Shown piece by piece: positions 35,292 to 49,000 of a DNA stretch of 64,000 nt. A model generated the notes under the pieces. It worked only from the letters and a program-made list of their open reading frames with translations. It was not told the DNA's origin and did no database searches. The stretch covers positions 98,503,999 through 98,567,998 of the forward strand of contig NC_073303.1 of NCBI RefSeq assembly GCF_027595985.1. Direction: 5' to 3'. Within the stretch, counting starts at the first letter, position 1; every line of letters starts with the position of its first letter. Origin of the DNA: Sorex araneus. Lineage: Eukaryota; Chordata; Mammalia; Eulipotyphla; Soricidae. The translations under genes and the position numbers were made by a program.

Positions 35292-38200
35292 GTACTGTCA
35301 GAAGCAACAAAGAAGGCAAGAGGTGAAAATGCAGCTGTTCAAGTAAAGGTGGGACAGCATCCAAGGTGAAAGTCTCCCACACAGGTTGACAACAGGCTCA
35401 GCCTTGATGAAATTTATAAATACAGATCTAAGACTGATAATGTAACAATGATATGAATCCAGACTCATATGGCTTAGTTTAATTCAACATCTCAAATTAG
35501 AATCTATTTATGCAAGACTAAAATAATACTTAGGAAATAATAGTTCCAAGTTACCTGGGAGCTTGTAGAACTAGGATCCACACTCAGATCTGCCCAGTCA
35601 TGATTCCCATTTTCAACTTTATGTTTTGCCAACTGGATCTGTCTCCTGTACCTGCCACAGAGATGGCATGGATCTCCTAGACCATCACACAGTGATCAAT
35701 GCTAGATAGGTTAGGACACTTTTCCTGTCACCCAGCCCTTGGTGGATTCAAACATATGTCTCAATTAATAATTTTCACTTAAACATTAGTTGGTTAGTTA
35801 TCTTGCTTAATGAAAAATTTGAATCATGGTTCTCAACCCCCAGTTGTAGACTATTTTCAGCCTGTAGATGTAGACAGGTAGAAAAGCAGTGGTTATAACT
35901 GCTGGTTTATGGACTGGTATATAGACAGGTTTTGAACCTCAAGTGAAAAGAGGTTGAAGAAGATTACTGAAATCTGAAGGAGGGTTGGCACAAGTTAATT
36001 TTAAAATCTTCTGTTACCTATGCCAGCTGATTCATAGCTTATCTTGGACAAATGTATGGTTAATATTTCTCTATGCAGATCCTTCCAGAGAAGGCCCATT
36101 CATCTACAAAGACAATATGGTCTGGAAAGGAAAGGGTGACATGACTATTGATGCAGGTTTTGGGGCACAAGTGACAGCATCAGGGGAGACTAATGAGTCA
36201 CGTGAATCCTTCCTCAAGTTTCAGATTAATGAGATCACAACAAAAACTTGGACAGAACTTCGTTCAAGGTAAGACTATCATAAAAGAAACAGGAAGTTGA
36301 TTTGGAAAATACTCATCCTTTGGAATAAAGAGGCATTTTTCAGCCTTGATAGGTGAGGCATAGAAATGGGGGAAAATGGCATTCTAGATTGATTTGTTCT
36401 CTGTGTTTGTTCCATTATCATTGCTATCTCTATTTGAAGAGCAACATAAATTAGTGGGACTATTGCGGTGGGTGGGATAAGAACATAAACATTAAAAACA
36501 AATAGTGAACTTTGAAACTTGGGATTTGCCATTCCTTTACTTGATATGGTGCCCTTCTTTTTTTTTCTTTATCTCTTTTCATATATTCTAAGTAAAACAA
36601 TATTTTATGCACAAAATTAAATTTAAATACTAATATGAGAAAAAATAGTATTTATTCTTTGTGTGAATCCTATAGTAGCATCTGAGATTAGTTTTTTATA
36701 TATTTTGTTTTTTAAAAAATTTTATTTTATAAGTTAGTTCACAATATTTGATTACATTTAATATTTCAACACCAATACCATCACTATCACACTTTCCCAC
36801 CACCAAATATCGGGATGTTTCCATCCCAAACCCCAAACCCTGTCCCAAAACACAACCAAACTAATATATTTTGTATTGTCTGTTATGAAGAAGTGCTGAA
36901 CATGCTTACAAAAAATGTTTATATAGGAAACAGTGTGAAGACTGTACTATTTTGGCAGGAGCTATTAAGACTTTCTATAGGATATCACTAACATGTTGTT
37001 AAAGTTTGGGTGATTTGAGCTTTGGTATATATATTGAAAATATGTATATATCACTGTTTCACTGTATCACTGTCATCCCATTGATCATTGATTTGCTCAA
37101 GCAGGCATCAGTAATACTTCCATGTGTCCTAGCCCTGAGATTTTAGCTGCCTCTCTTTACTCGTTCTTCTCAGTGGTGCTGCATTGGAGGCTCTTTCAGG
37201 GTAAGGGGAATGACACCCATCATTGTTACTGTATTTGGCATGTCTAATACACCACAGACAGCTTGCCAGGGTCTGCCATGCTGCCAGGATGCTCTCGATA
37301 CCTTGCCAGGTTCTCATAGAGGGCTATAAGAGGTCTTCCAGGAGCTATATTTTATGGTCCCTGGATCTTGGCCATTGATGGGATTACACAGTGCTGGGCG
37401 CAGTTTGTGGGTGTGACTGCCAAGCCACACAAATCCCTCTATGATTTGTTGTCTACTATCTGAACCCCATAAAATATGGTGTGGTAATTCTGGAGAATGT
37501 GTAGGGAGTATCTTATGATGTTACATGTGGTCCAGGAATAGGTTCACTCATACATGAGGCTCAGTCTGAGCAGGTGGGGAGTGACCTGGAGGTCAGCTGC
37601 TGGGGCTGGGTCCCTTGGGCTGGAAGGGCTCTCACCTGTCCCCCTCTGGGATGCCCTGTATGAAATAGACTGGCAGGGAGTCCAGTGGCATGGCCTTGGG
37701 GGCCTCATGTTACGCTTTCTTCCAGGTGAAGTAGCTGTGTGATCTGGGTGGTGACTGATGACAAGATTATCTGGCCCTGGCAGGACATGGCTTATGGCAT
37801 GACCCCTGGTAGCTAGAGACTGTGAGAAGTGGGCAGAGGATCTCCACTCCTGATCCCATTGAGCCCAGAGTCCAAGCTCACAAAGGTTCACATTACCTGG
37901 GTTCCGTAGGACTTCACTCATGTGTGAGGCTCTGCCTGAGTATGTGAGGAGTGGCCATGAACATGGCATCTGTTGGGTTGTGGAGGTTTTCGACTTCTGA
38001 AGTTGGGTCCCTTGGGGAGAGGAGGGCTCTCACCCACCCCCCTCTGGGGCGCCTTGTGTGAAACAGCCTGGTGTGGAGTCCGGTGGCATGGTTATGGGGG
38101 CCTCATGTTATCTCTTGATTCTGGTTTTAATTTGTCTCTATATATATAGGTAAAATGATGTCCAATGATCTTCTAACAAAACAAACACATGTTTTTATAC

Positions 38201-41200
38201 CACTTAAAATGAAAGATTTTCAATTTAATTATCATTAGTATTAATGAAAAAAGTCAAAATCACAAATAATTATGATAATTTAACATTTTCTGCCTTATCA
38301 TGTTTGTTCAGTGATTACTTCTGGCTATGTGCTCAGGGATCATACCTGGTAGTGCTTGAAGACCTTCAGTGGTGCTGGCACTCTAATCCAGGTCATGCAC
38401 CAAGATATGCCCCTTTCCTGCCGTACTATCTCTCCAGTCCCCAGATCTCCAGCTACAATCCTGTGCAGAACCATGAGTAGGTCTTGAGCTGAGCAAAAGA
38501 ACTGAAATAGACTTGAAATTTGTTTCTAGTTATTCAAACCTCTCACTTCTCCCCTGAATCTACACATTCTCTCTATCTGCCATGACTAGTTCATCCACAG
38601 TTCCTCTCTTTTCTATGTGGTATTCGTTTTGGAAAATCATCTGAAATCCTCACTCCGCCATGGTTTCTGCTCCACACACACTCTGTGCCTCCTGACGCTC
38701 TGAGTTCCCCTAGCTGTGACAATAGGGCTTTCTAAACCATCTGGATCTGCTTACGTGTAGCTTTTTCTGTTGAGATAATTTCATGTTAGAAATCTATAAA
38801 TTACCTCTAAATAAAACTAATAGAATGTTGGAAAATGCAGAAAACCCAAGCAGTATGGCTAAGTTTCTCTCCTACTGTAACCACAGAATGAGGCTCTCCA
38901 CTGGTTTATCAGAGAAGGTGGTCTGTTGTTTTAGAACAAAATCCATTACCCAATATATAACTACTGACTGAGGGCTCACCTGGAATAGTACAAAGTCTGC
39001 CTCCCTTTCGGTTCCTCAGGAAAAGCAAAACCAAGATGAACCTAAGAAGTCTTCCTTCGCTGTTCTATGTTGACTCCCTTATACTTTCTTTACTCTAGGG
39101 TACTTTTAAAACCAGAGCCATGGTTTCTGGAACAATGTCGAAAAAGAGGAGACAACCTATATGTGGTGACAGAAACTGTGGAATTGACCAACAGTCCTGA
39201 GCTGAGTATTGAAAGTGGTAGGAAGTGGTTGGGAAAACTCTCCATTCCACAGAACCCTTATATCAAGGTACATATCCTTCCTAACTGGGACTGGGGAATC
39301 CAAGATCACAATTAACCCAGTGAGGACATGTTTTTATTTGAAGAACAAACGGGTCAAGTCACTTTCCGCCTATTTAACACGTGCCAAGAAAACCTAATTC
39401 TGATGAGATTATATCCAGTGTGATCATGGGTAGGATATCATTTAAAAATTATTGAGTAGCTATGAAAGGTAAATATATTAAATCATGTGGTAGTATATTT
39501 TTCTTTGGTTAAAGGTAGATCCTGGAGAATGTAAAGTTTGGTGCTTCTGTGCCTTATTAAATGTAATTTTATCACTTAAAGAAATGAGAGATCACTAACA
39601 TTTCTATTTTTTAAATTAAATTATTTAAAATTTTGTAAGTTAATTCACAATATTTGATTACATTTAATACTCAAACACCAATCCCACCACTATTACACCT
39701 CCCTACCACCAAATTCGGGATGTTTCCATCTCAAACCCCAATCCCTGTGTCAAAACCCACCTGAAAGAATACATTTTGTGTTGTCTGTTATGAAGAACTG
39801 CTGAACACACTTACAAAAAAGTGTCCATAAAGGAAACAGTGTGAAGATTGTTCTGTTTTGGCAGGAGTCATTAAGACATTCTATCGGATATCACTAACAT
39901 GTTGTTAAAGTTTGGGTGATGTAAGCTTTAATATATATATCTGAAAATATGTATAAATGTATATATATATATTTGCCCCTATGATTTGCTGCCTACTGTC
40001 TGAACCCCATCAAATCACTGTCACTTATCACTGTCATCCCGTTGTTCATCAATTTGCTCAAGTGGGCGCCAGTAACATCTTCATTTGTCCCTGTTAGTGT
40101 AGCCCAACGACATCTGCTCGCTTCAGAAACACAAAGAGCACTTTGTTGTTACTGTTTTTGGCATAGCAAATATGTCACGGGTAGCTAGCCAGGCTCTGCT
40201 GTGTGGGGAAAAATAATAAAAATAAAAAAGTAAATACATATAAAAATTAAGAGGTTGCGCACCTGTGAATGGGGCTACATGCTCCAGGAAAAATTGCATC
40301 AGTCTCTTCCAGGAGGTTTGCCTTACATATGGTGAGGCAATTATGGAGAATGGGTAGGGAGTGTCTTGTGATGTGTCATGCAGTCCAGGAGTAAGTTCAC
40401 TCATTTATGAGGCTCAAACCGAGCGGGTGGGGAGCGGACTGGAGCATGGCAGCTGTTGGGTGGTGGAGGTTGGCTGCTGGGGCTGGGTCCAGGGGCAGGA
40501 GGGATCTCACACGCACAACTCTGGGGTGCCCCAAGATCACTAACATTTCTAATGGTTTAAGTATACTAAATGCAGTGCTAACCCTGAGCAGAAATGTTTT
40601 GAATAAAACTTGAAAATGTTTGCACACATTTGATTTCTATCTCATCACAATAACTAAGTTTTTTGTTAATTTTTTTATTTTGATTCGGGGTCAGCATCAG
40701 GATGTGCTCAGAGCTAATTCCTGACTGTGCTCAAGAATCACTCCTAGCAAGACTCAAGGTACCACATACATTTCCAGGGATAGAATCCATCTTAACTGCA
40801 TAGAAGATAAGCACCTTACCTGGTGTAACTTTTCTCCAGCACCTACCCATAATATTTTTAAGATAACAGTGTTAGGAACTATTTAGTCAACATCAAAAAA
40901 GATGCACTTTATTAAGCATTATTCCAAAATTTGGATGTTAATCTCTGGGTTGTATCTGCTTGAAGGTTGCTCTGACTTTGTGAGACAAGAAAAAGGCGCT
41001 GAGTGGTTTTATTCAGGGTTCTGTTTAGCCCTGTGCCAAGCATCACAGTCCCAGCTCTTCATAGCCAGTCAGGGATTTGTTAATTATTTTGGGGGGGTCA
41101 CACCCGGTGATGCACAGGAGTTACTCCTGGCTACGCACTCAGGAATTCCTCCTGGCGGTCCTTGAGGGACCATATGGGATGCTGGGAATCGAACCTGGGT

Positions 41201-43027
41201 TGGCCGCATGCAAGGCAAATGCCCTACTCGCTGTGCTATCACTCCAGCACATGGGTTTGTTAATTTTCATGAGAGTTCTAGGTCTTTTTGATCTTTAAGT
41301 TTACAAGCACCTGATGCTGCATGACCTGGTTTCTCTCCCAGGGTCAAGGCCATGTAGATGGTGACAAGAAGAAACAACAATTACTGACTTTACCAGAGCA
41401 TACGGTGATGGCGTATCAGACGAAGCAGCTGATTATCAAGGAGGATGGCTGGGGTAAGCTGATGCTGAAGGAATTGCTGTGAGAGGGACTTTGCTTCTCC
41501 TGGAAAGAAAACTATCAACATGCAACTTAGACTTCTTCAAAGGGAAAGAGAGGGATGGACGAGAAACATGCTTCAGCTGTAAACTGCAGAAGCAAACACA
41601 TATGCTATATTCCAGAGCCACCTTCAAGGATATCCCTACTGAAATGTTTCCATGTTCTCATGGGAAGATATATGGAAATGGACAAAAGGGACTCAATATG
41701 AAAGTTTCTATAGCTCAGGGCTAATTGTGACACAAATCTCCACTCTCTCTGTTTTTCCAAAGCCCACCTCTCTCAGTAAAAGACCTTCCTAAGTTACCTT
41801 CAACCCAGTGTTAATGCACAATCACAAGTAAAACTGTAGTTGCTGGAAAGGCAGTACCCAGGGAAGGATGAATTATGTGACTGACCCAGGTTCAATCCTC
41901 ATACAGTCAGTTCCCTGAGCACCAATCGGAATGATCCCAGAATGCAGAGCCAGGGTAAGCCCTATGCACTGCTTATGTATCCCTCCAAACAACAACAACA
42001 ACAACAAAAAAAAAACCCAAACCAAACAAAACTGTAGCAATCTCAATCGTGACAGGGTTCTGTTGGGTTTATAAAAGTCCTGAGGCTTTATGACTCTTGA
42101 GATAAAGTAGAAACGTAAGTCAGGAACAGGAAGTGAGCCTGCTGGACCAGACCTGAGACTACTACACTTGGGGATTGTGTCACCTCAGGAACGGCTGCTC
42201 GTGGCTTGTGCTGAGAGTGGTAGCTCTGTTTAGCTAACCCAAATCTGCTTTACCTTAGAGTAGGATAACATTAGTCTGTCCTTTCTGCCTTGCCGCAGGG
42301 AGCTTAGGTTTATTGGTTTACTCCCTTCCAAGTGCTCCCATTCCTGTGTGTTTATTTGTAACTTCTTTCTCTGTGCTCCGTTGACTTGTAAATATTGCTT
42401 TTCTCCTCTCCTTAAGTTTTTTGTGCATAGTTAATTAAGAGCAATTTTCCTCTTATATGTTCAAAAAAGACAGTTAATGCTATGCCTTTGTAACATGGGA
42501 ATGAATTTACTCTAAATGATACTCACTCCCAGACATCTGTTCTCTCAGCAAAAGCCTCAATTGTACTTACTTCCTAGCACCCAAAAGCAGGGTCCCAAGG
42601 GAGACTGGATGGACCCAGGGCAAGCAGTGAACAACCCTGGCATCAAAATGGGCCTGGCCAAAGTGCCATAATACTTAACTATAAATTAAGAGCATGGTCA
42701 TGTACAAATTCTGTCATGATCCAAAAAGTAATAACTAGATTACCCTGCATGTGTTAGGAATGATTAATCTGGCCTGAGCACTGTAGTCTGAGTCTGTAGC
42801 AAGATGTCGCCAGGAGAGCCACCCTAGAAGCTTAATGTTTCTCTTACCGTGTCTATAAAAAAATAAATCATATTGAGAAGTAGAATTAAAATGTTAATTA
42901 AGTTATTGGATTAAGGAAAGGAGAATTTTGGTGGTAAATTCCACCCTCGAGCTGATGGGCCATCAGGAAGGACCTTTGATATGTTGATTCTGCTACAGCC
43001 AATGCTGGACAGTTGGAGAGAAAGAGA

Positions 43028-43059
<32 letters not shown>

Positions 43060-46000
43060 ACAGGGCAGAAAGATGGAGTGGAGCACGGAGAGACTAGCAT
43101 GGGGGAAAGAGAGAGAAAAATGTAGGGGAAGAATGCAGGAGCAGGTGCGTGGAGTGACAAGAAACGCAACTGCTAGTGGGAGCACTGAGAGATGAGCGGG
43201 AGAGACAGGAGGAGATGGGAATGAGAGGTAGTGTGAGACTAGAATGGGGAGTTTAGAGAGACTGGAATAAGGGCATGGGCAGAGTGGTATAAACAGAAAC
43301 TGATCAACAACCAGCTTGGCCCTTGTTTCCTCGTCCACCCATGGCAATGGCCACCCCGGATGGGAGAGTGGCCTGAGTCCACTGAATATGGGTGGCGAGT
43401 GGGAGAGCCGCCAGGGTCTCCCTAACCACCCGGAGATTACACACTTGGTGAGTGCTGATATAAATCTGATGTTTGGGAAGTCCTTCATGTTAAGCTCCTT
43501 CCTGCCCTAGGTTAGTGTCTACTACCTGATCCTGGCTTGCCAGATTTTCTGTTACTTTTCTTTCAGTTTCCGTGTCTCCCTTCACCCCACACTAGCAAAG
43601 GGCTTCTTAACTCTGGACTTGAATAAGGTTCTCCCTTCCACGGAGTTGAGTCTCTCAGAATTGAGGAGATGCAGGTTGGTTAATCAATTTTCTCAGTGAT
43701 ACCCCCTAGATCAGTGCGGTGGATGGTTGGAGGGCGAGTGTCGGGGGAAGAAGCAGATTTAGGGACAAGCCTCCATCCCGGCAATCTGCCTGGTGTATCA
43801 AGGTTTGCCCTGTCTCCGTAGACTGTTCTGGTTTATGAACTCACCTTAGATACACTGGTCCAAGGGTTAGCCGGTGGGGCGCTCTTCAGTTTTCATAATA
43901 GAGTTTCAGACATACAATGCTCCAACAACAACTCCACCGCCAGTGTGAACTTCCCTCCACGGGTGTCCCCAGCTTCCCTCCTCTGTCCTTTATTTATGCA
44001 TTCTTTGTGTATAAACACACAGGAACATTCACAGCATATTCTTTTTTGACCTTTTTTTTCCCTTTCTTTTTTTCTCCACCCTCTTCTTACCTCTCTGATG
44101 CACTGAGGTTTTCCATGTTTTAACCACACAATTAGGTCTCTGACATCTCATAAAGCTCGGGGCCAGAGTGATAGTGCAGTTGGTAGGACATTTACCTTCA
44201 CATCCCTAACCAGGTTTGATCCCTGGCATCGCATCATGTCCCCTTAGCACCACCAGGAGTGATTCCTGAGTGCAGAGCTAGGAGTAATTCCTGAGTAATT
44301 CTGATGTGGCCCCCAACAAAACAAAGTAGACGCTGCATAAGCCATTCTCATAAACCAACCAATGCTCATAAACTCAAAACTCCTGCTCTACAAATTCATT
44401 CTTTCTTTGAGTGAGTTTATTCCATGTATCACTGTATCACTGTCATCCTATTGCTCATCGATTTGCTTGAGTGGGTACCAGTAACTTCTCCGTCGTGAGA
44501 CTTGTTGTTACTGTTTTTGGCAAATCGAGTGAACCACGAGGTAGCTTGTCAGACTCTGCCATGCAGGCGGGATTCTCGCCATAGCTTGCCAGGCTCTCTG
44601 AAAGGGATGGAGGAATCAAACCCAGGTTGGCTGTGTGCAAGGCAAATGCCCTACCTGCTGTGCTATTGCTCCAGCTATTCCCTGTATGTCACCAATAATT
44701 AGCACAAATTTGATTATTCTTTTCTTGTCACTCTCTTCTCTCTGGAAATTATGATTGATATAGTTTTCTTTCTTAAAAATACTTGAAACTTTATTTAATC
44801 ATCATGATTTACAAAGTTGTTCATAATACAGGTGTTCAGATACTCAATGGTTCAACACCAGCTTCACTGCCAGTGTGACCTTCCCTTCAGCAATGTTCCC
44901 ATCCCAAGTAGCGACCCTGCAAAGCTTGCCCCTAGAATAGGCACAGCATAATTTACTTTGTATTGCTTGTTAAAATGTATATCTCATAACTGTCTCATTA
45001 AGTCATTTTTTGAGGAATTATGTGCTAGTCCATCTTCTGTGTCATTGCTTTCACTCATGGATCTTAGTGGGCTTCTTTTTCTTTCTTTTTTGTTTTGTTT
45101 TTGGGCCACACCCTGCGGTACTCATGGATTACTCCTGACTTTGCACTCAGGAATCACTTCTGGCAGTCTCAGGGGACAATATGGGATGCTGGGAATAAAT
45201 CCCGGGTCAGTGCATGCAAGGCAAACACCTAACATGCTGTACCATGGCTCTGGCCCCATAAGCTTACTGGGTTTCTATAAAACTTTCCCATCTAATTTTC
45301 TGTGCTCCTACTCAGTTGTCAGTTCTGTGAAATTTGCCTGTGGTCACATGTACCAGGAGATGTGGAACTGGAATGATTCAGCAGCATGGAGTCTCAACTG
45401 GGCCGTTTATTACGCAGGCAGAAGTGAGGTGTCAGTGGAGAGCTGGGCCTTTCCGTAGGATAGGGACTCAGTCCACCCCCAGCCCAAGAAGGGTCCAGAG
45501 ATGTGAGCATGAAGACGGAGCCTACCTGGGCAGAATAAGCTGCAGTGTTTCTCCCAGGAGCTTTCTTCTCTAGGAAATTTTCTATTCTGTCACTTGGGAC
45601 TCTAATTTCTTTAGAAACATTTAGTCTTGAGTGTTAGACAATTTTCATATCTCTCTATTTGAGAATTGAAATCATTCAGAAAACAAAGAAAAATTAGGCC
45701 TAGAGCATAAAGGAATATACTCCGGGAAAGTAAGATGAAAGTCCACAGAAGTCAGTCCTGCTGGGGTAGGAGGAGAAGGAGGAGGGGGAGGAGGAGGAGG
45801 AAGAGGTAGAGGAGGAGGTGGAAGCAGAAAGAGGAAGGGATTGTATCTTTTTTTTTCCAATGTGGATATTTATTTATTTATTTATTCAAATTAATTTATT
45901 TTTTAATTAGTGAATAAAAGTGAGGGTACAGTTACTGATTTATACATTTTCTTGCTTGTGTTTCCGTCATACAGTGTTTGAGAACCGATCCCTTCACCAG

Positions 46001-49000
46001 TGCCCATTCTCCACCACCAATAAACCCAGTATCTTTCCCACCCCCCAATCCAACCTCTCCCCACCCCTCCCTGCCTCTGTGTCAGGGTATTCCCTTTTGT
46101 TGTCTCTCTCCAATTGGGTGTTGTGGTTTGCAGTAGGGGTATTGAGTGGCTAGTGTGTTCAGTCTCTAGTCTACTTTCAGCAAGCATCACCATTCCCCTG
46201 CGTGGCCTCCAACCACATTTTGGTGTTCCCTTCTCTATATGAGCTGCTTTTTCCCCATAATGTGAGGCCAGCTTCCAAGCCATCACCATCTGGTACTTAT
46301 TTCTACTATTCTTGGGTGTTAGTCTCCTACTCTGCTATTTTATATTTCACAGATGAGTGCAATCTTTCTATGTCTGTCTCTCTCTTTCTGACTCATTTCA
46401 CTTAGCGTGATGCTTTCCATGTTGATCCACTTATATGCAAAGTTCATGACTTCATTTTTTCTAACAGCAGCATAGTATTTCATTGTATAGATGTAACAAA
46501 GTGTCTTTAACCAGTCATCTGTTCTAGGGCACTCAGGTTTTTTCCAGATTCTGGCTATTGTAAACAGTGCTGCGATGAACATATAAGTGCAGATGTGATT
46601 TCGACTATGCTATTTTGCTTCTCCGTGATATATTCCCAGCAGTGGTATTGCTGGGTCAAATGGGAGCTCAACTTCTAATTTTTTGAGAAGTGTCCTTATT
46701 GTTTTCCAAAAGGGCTGAACCAGTCTGCATTCCCAAAAGCAGGGTAGAAGGGTCTCTTTCTCCCCACATCCTCCCCAAAAGTGGTTGCTTTTGTTCATTT
46801 GCTTGTGTGCTAGTCTCTGTGGTGTGAGGTGGTATCTCATGGCTGTTTTGATCTGTATCTCCCTGACGATTAGTGATGTAGAGCACTTTTTCATGTGCCT
46901 TTTGGCCATTCATATCTCTTCCTTGGGAAAGATTCTGTTCATTTCTTTGCCCCATTTTCTGATGGGGTTGGATGTTTTCTTCTTGTACCTACTACCTTAT
47001 GTACCCTTGATATCAACCCCTTATTCAATGGGTATTGGGTGAATATCCTTTCCCATTCTGTAGATTGTCTTTGTATTCTGGTCACTGTATGTTCTGTGGT
47101 GCAGAAGCTTTTTAGTTTAATGTAGTCCCATTTGTTGATCTCTGTTTCCACTCCGTTGGTCAGTTGCATGTCAACTTTGAAGATACCTTTATCTTTAATA
47201 TTGTAGAGGGTGTTGCCAACCTTGTCTTCAGTGTACCTTATGGTTTGTGGTCTGATGTTGAGGTCTTTAGTCCATTTTGATCTGACTTTTGTGCATGGTG
47301 TCAGGTCGAGGTCAAAGCCCATTCTTTTGCATGTGGTTGTCTAGTTGTGCCAGCACCATTTGTTAAAGAGGCTTTCCTTGTTCCACTTCACATTTCTTGC
47401 TCCCTTGTCAAATATTAGATGATCATACATTTGGGGTTGTGTGTAGGGATATTCCACCCTGTTCCATTGGTCTGTGGCTCTGCCTTTGTTCCAGTACAGG
47501 GCTGTTTTAATTGTTACCGCTTTGTAGTAAACTTTTAGGTTGGGGAGGGTGATGCCTCCCGTCGTCTTTTCCCCAAGAATTGTTTTAACTATCCATGGCG
47601 TTTGTTGTTCCATATGAATTTTAGGATTGCTTGATTCATTACTTTGAAGAAATCATGGGTTAAACCATTCTTGCATCCCTGGGATGAATCCCACTTGGTC
47701 ATGGTGTATGATCTTTTTGATGAGTTGTTGTATCCTATTTGCTAATAGTTTGTTGAGGATCTCCCCATCAGTGTTCATCAGGGATATTGGTCTATAATTT
47801 TCTTTCTTAGTGGTTTCTTTGTTTACCTTTGGTATTAGGGAGATGTGTGCTTCATAGAAACTATTTGGGAGAGTTCCTGTTTTTTCAATTTCCTGGAAAA
47901 GCTTGAGGAGAACTGGCAACAGGTCTTCTTTAAATGTTTGGAAGAATTCGCCAGTGAATCCATCTGGACCTGGGCTTTTGTCTTTGGGGAGACTTTTGAT
48001 TACAGTTTCAATTTCCTTCATATTAATGTGTCTATTCAGTATTCCAGATCATCTTGGTTCAGTCTTGAGAGATTGTAGGAATCAAGGAATTCATCCATGT
48101 CTTTTAGGTTCTCTTGTTTCATGGCACACAGACTTTCAAACTAGTCTCTGATAATCTTTTGAATTTTGTTGGTTTCTGTTGTGCTGTCCCTCTTTTCATT
48201 CCTGATTCGTTTTATTAGGGTTCTCTCTCTATCTTTATTAGTGAGGCTTGCTAGTGGTTTATCAATCTTGTTTATTTTTCTTGTTATTCTATCTTTTAAA
48301 GGCAATTCTCTGTTGAAGTCCATAATGGTCTCTAGATACACATTATTTAGTACATATTGTGGAATCTTCTTAAGACTGTCTTTTTGAGTTTTTATCTTTT
48401 TTTGCTATTTGGGTCACACCCAGTGATGCTCAGGGGTTACTCCTGGCTCTGCACCCAGGAATTACTCCTTGCGGTGCTCGGAGGACCATATGGGATGCTA
48501 GGAATAGAACCTGTGTTGGCTGTGTGCAAGGCAAATGCCCTACACGCTGTGCTATCACTCCAGTCCCTGTCTTTTTGAGTTTTGACAGAAATTCTAGGAG
48601 GATCAGGGTGAATGAGAGAGAATACCAGGGATCCCCTTACTCTGAGCAAAGCAGTCTTGGATACTATGCAGGTGAAGAGAACACTCTATGAGTGCTCTGG
48701 ACAGACTCGACCTGGAAGATAATGAAGAAGATGATTTTTTTTACCTGATCAGTGGTGCTCAGATCTTACTCTTGGCTGTGTGCTCAGGGATCACTCATGG
48801 AAGTGCTCAGGGAGCCATAATGCAGTGCTGCGGATTGAATCTGGGTTGGTCACATGCAAGGCAAGCACCTTACCTTTCGCACTATATTTCCAGTCCATGA
48901 CCTGAATTCTTTCCCCCTCTAGAGATTCTTCTCATCAAGGATAAAAAGAAGAAGACCTTTTCAGAGGGTGAGTTTAAGAACTGGCCTGTTTTTTTCTTTT

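Noticed and set aside
41085..41298. Repeated frames reading [19 protein letters not shown]
   Set aside because: This peptide recurs wherever an antisense SOR SINE occurs; it is SINE translation.
45300..45460. Possible extra gasdermin exon after CTCCTACTCAG
   Set aside because: Exons on either side already join in phase 1. The candidate has no good donor in frame and no gasdermin similarity.
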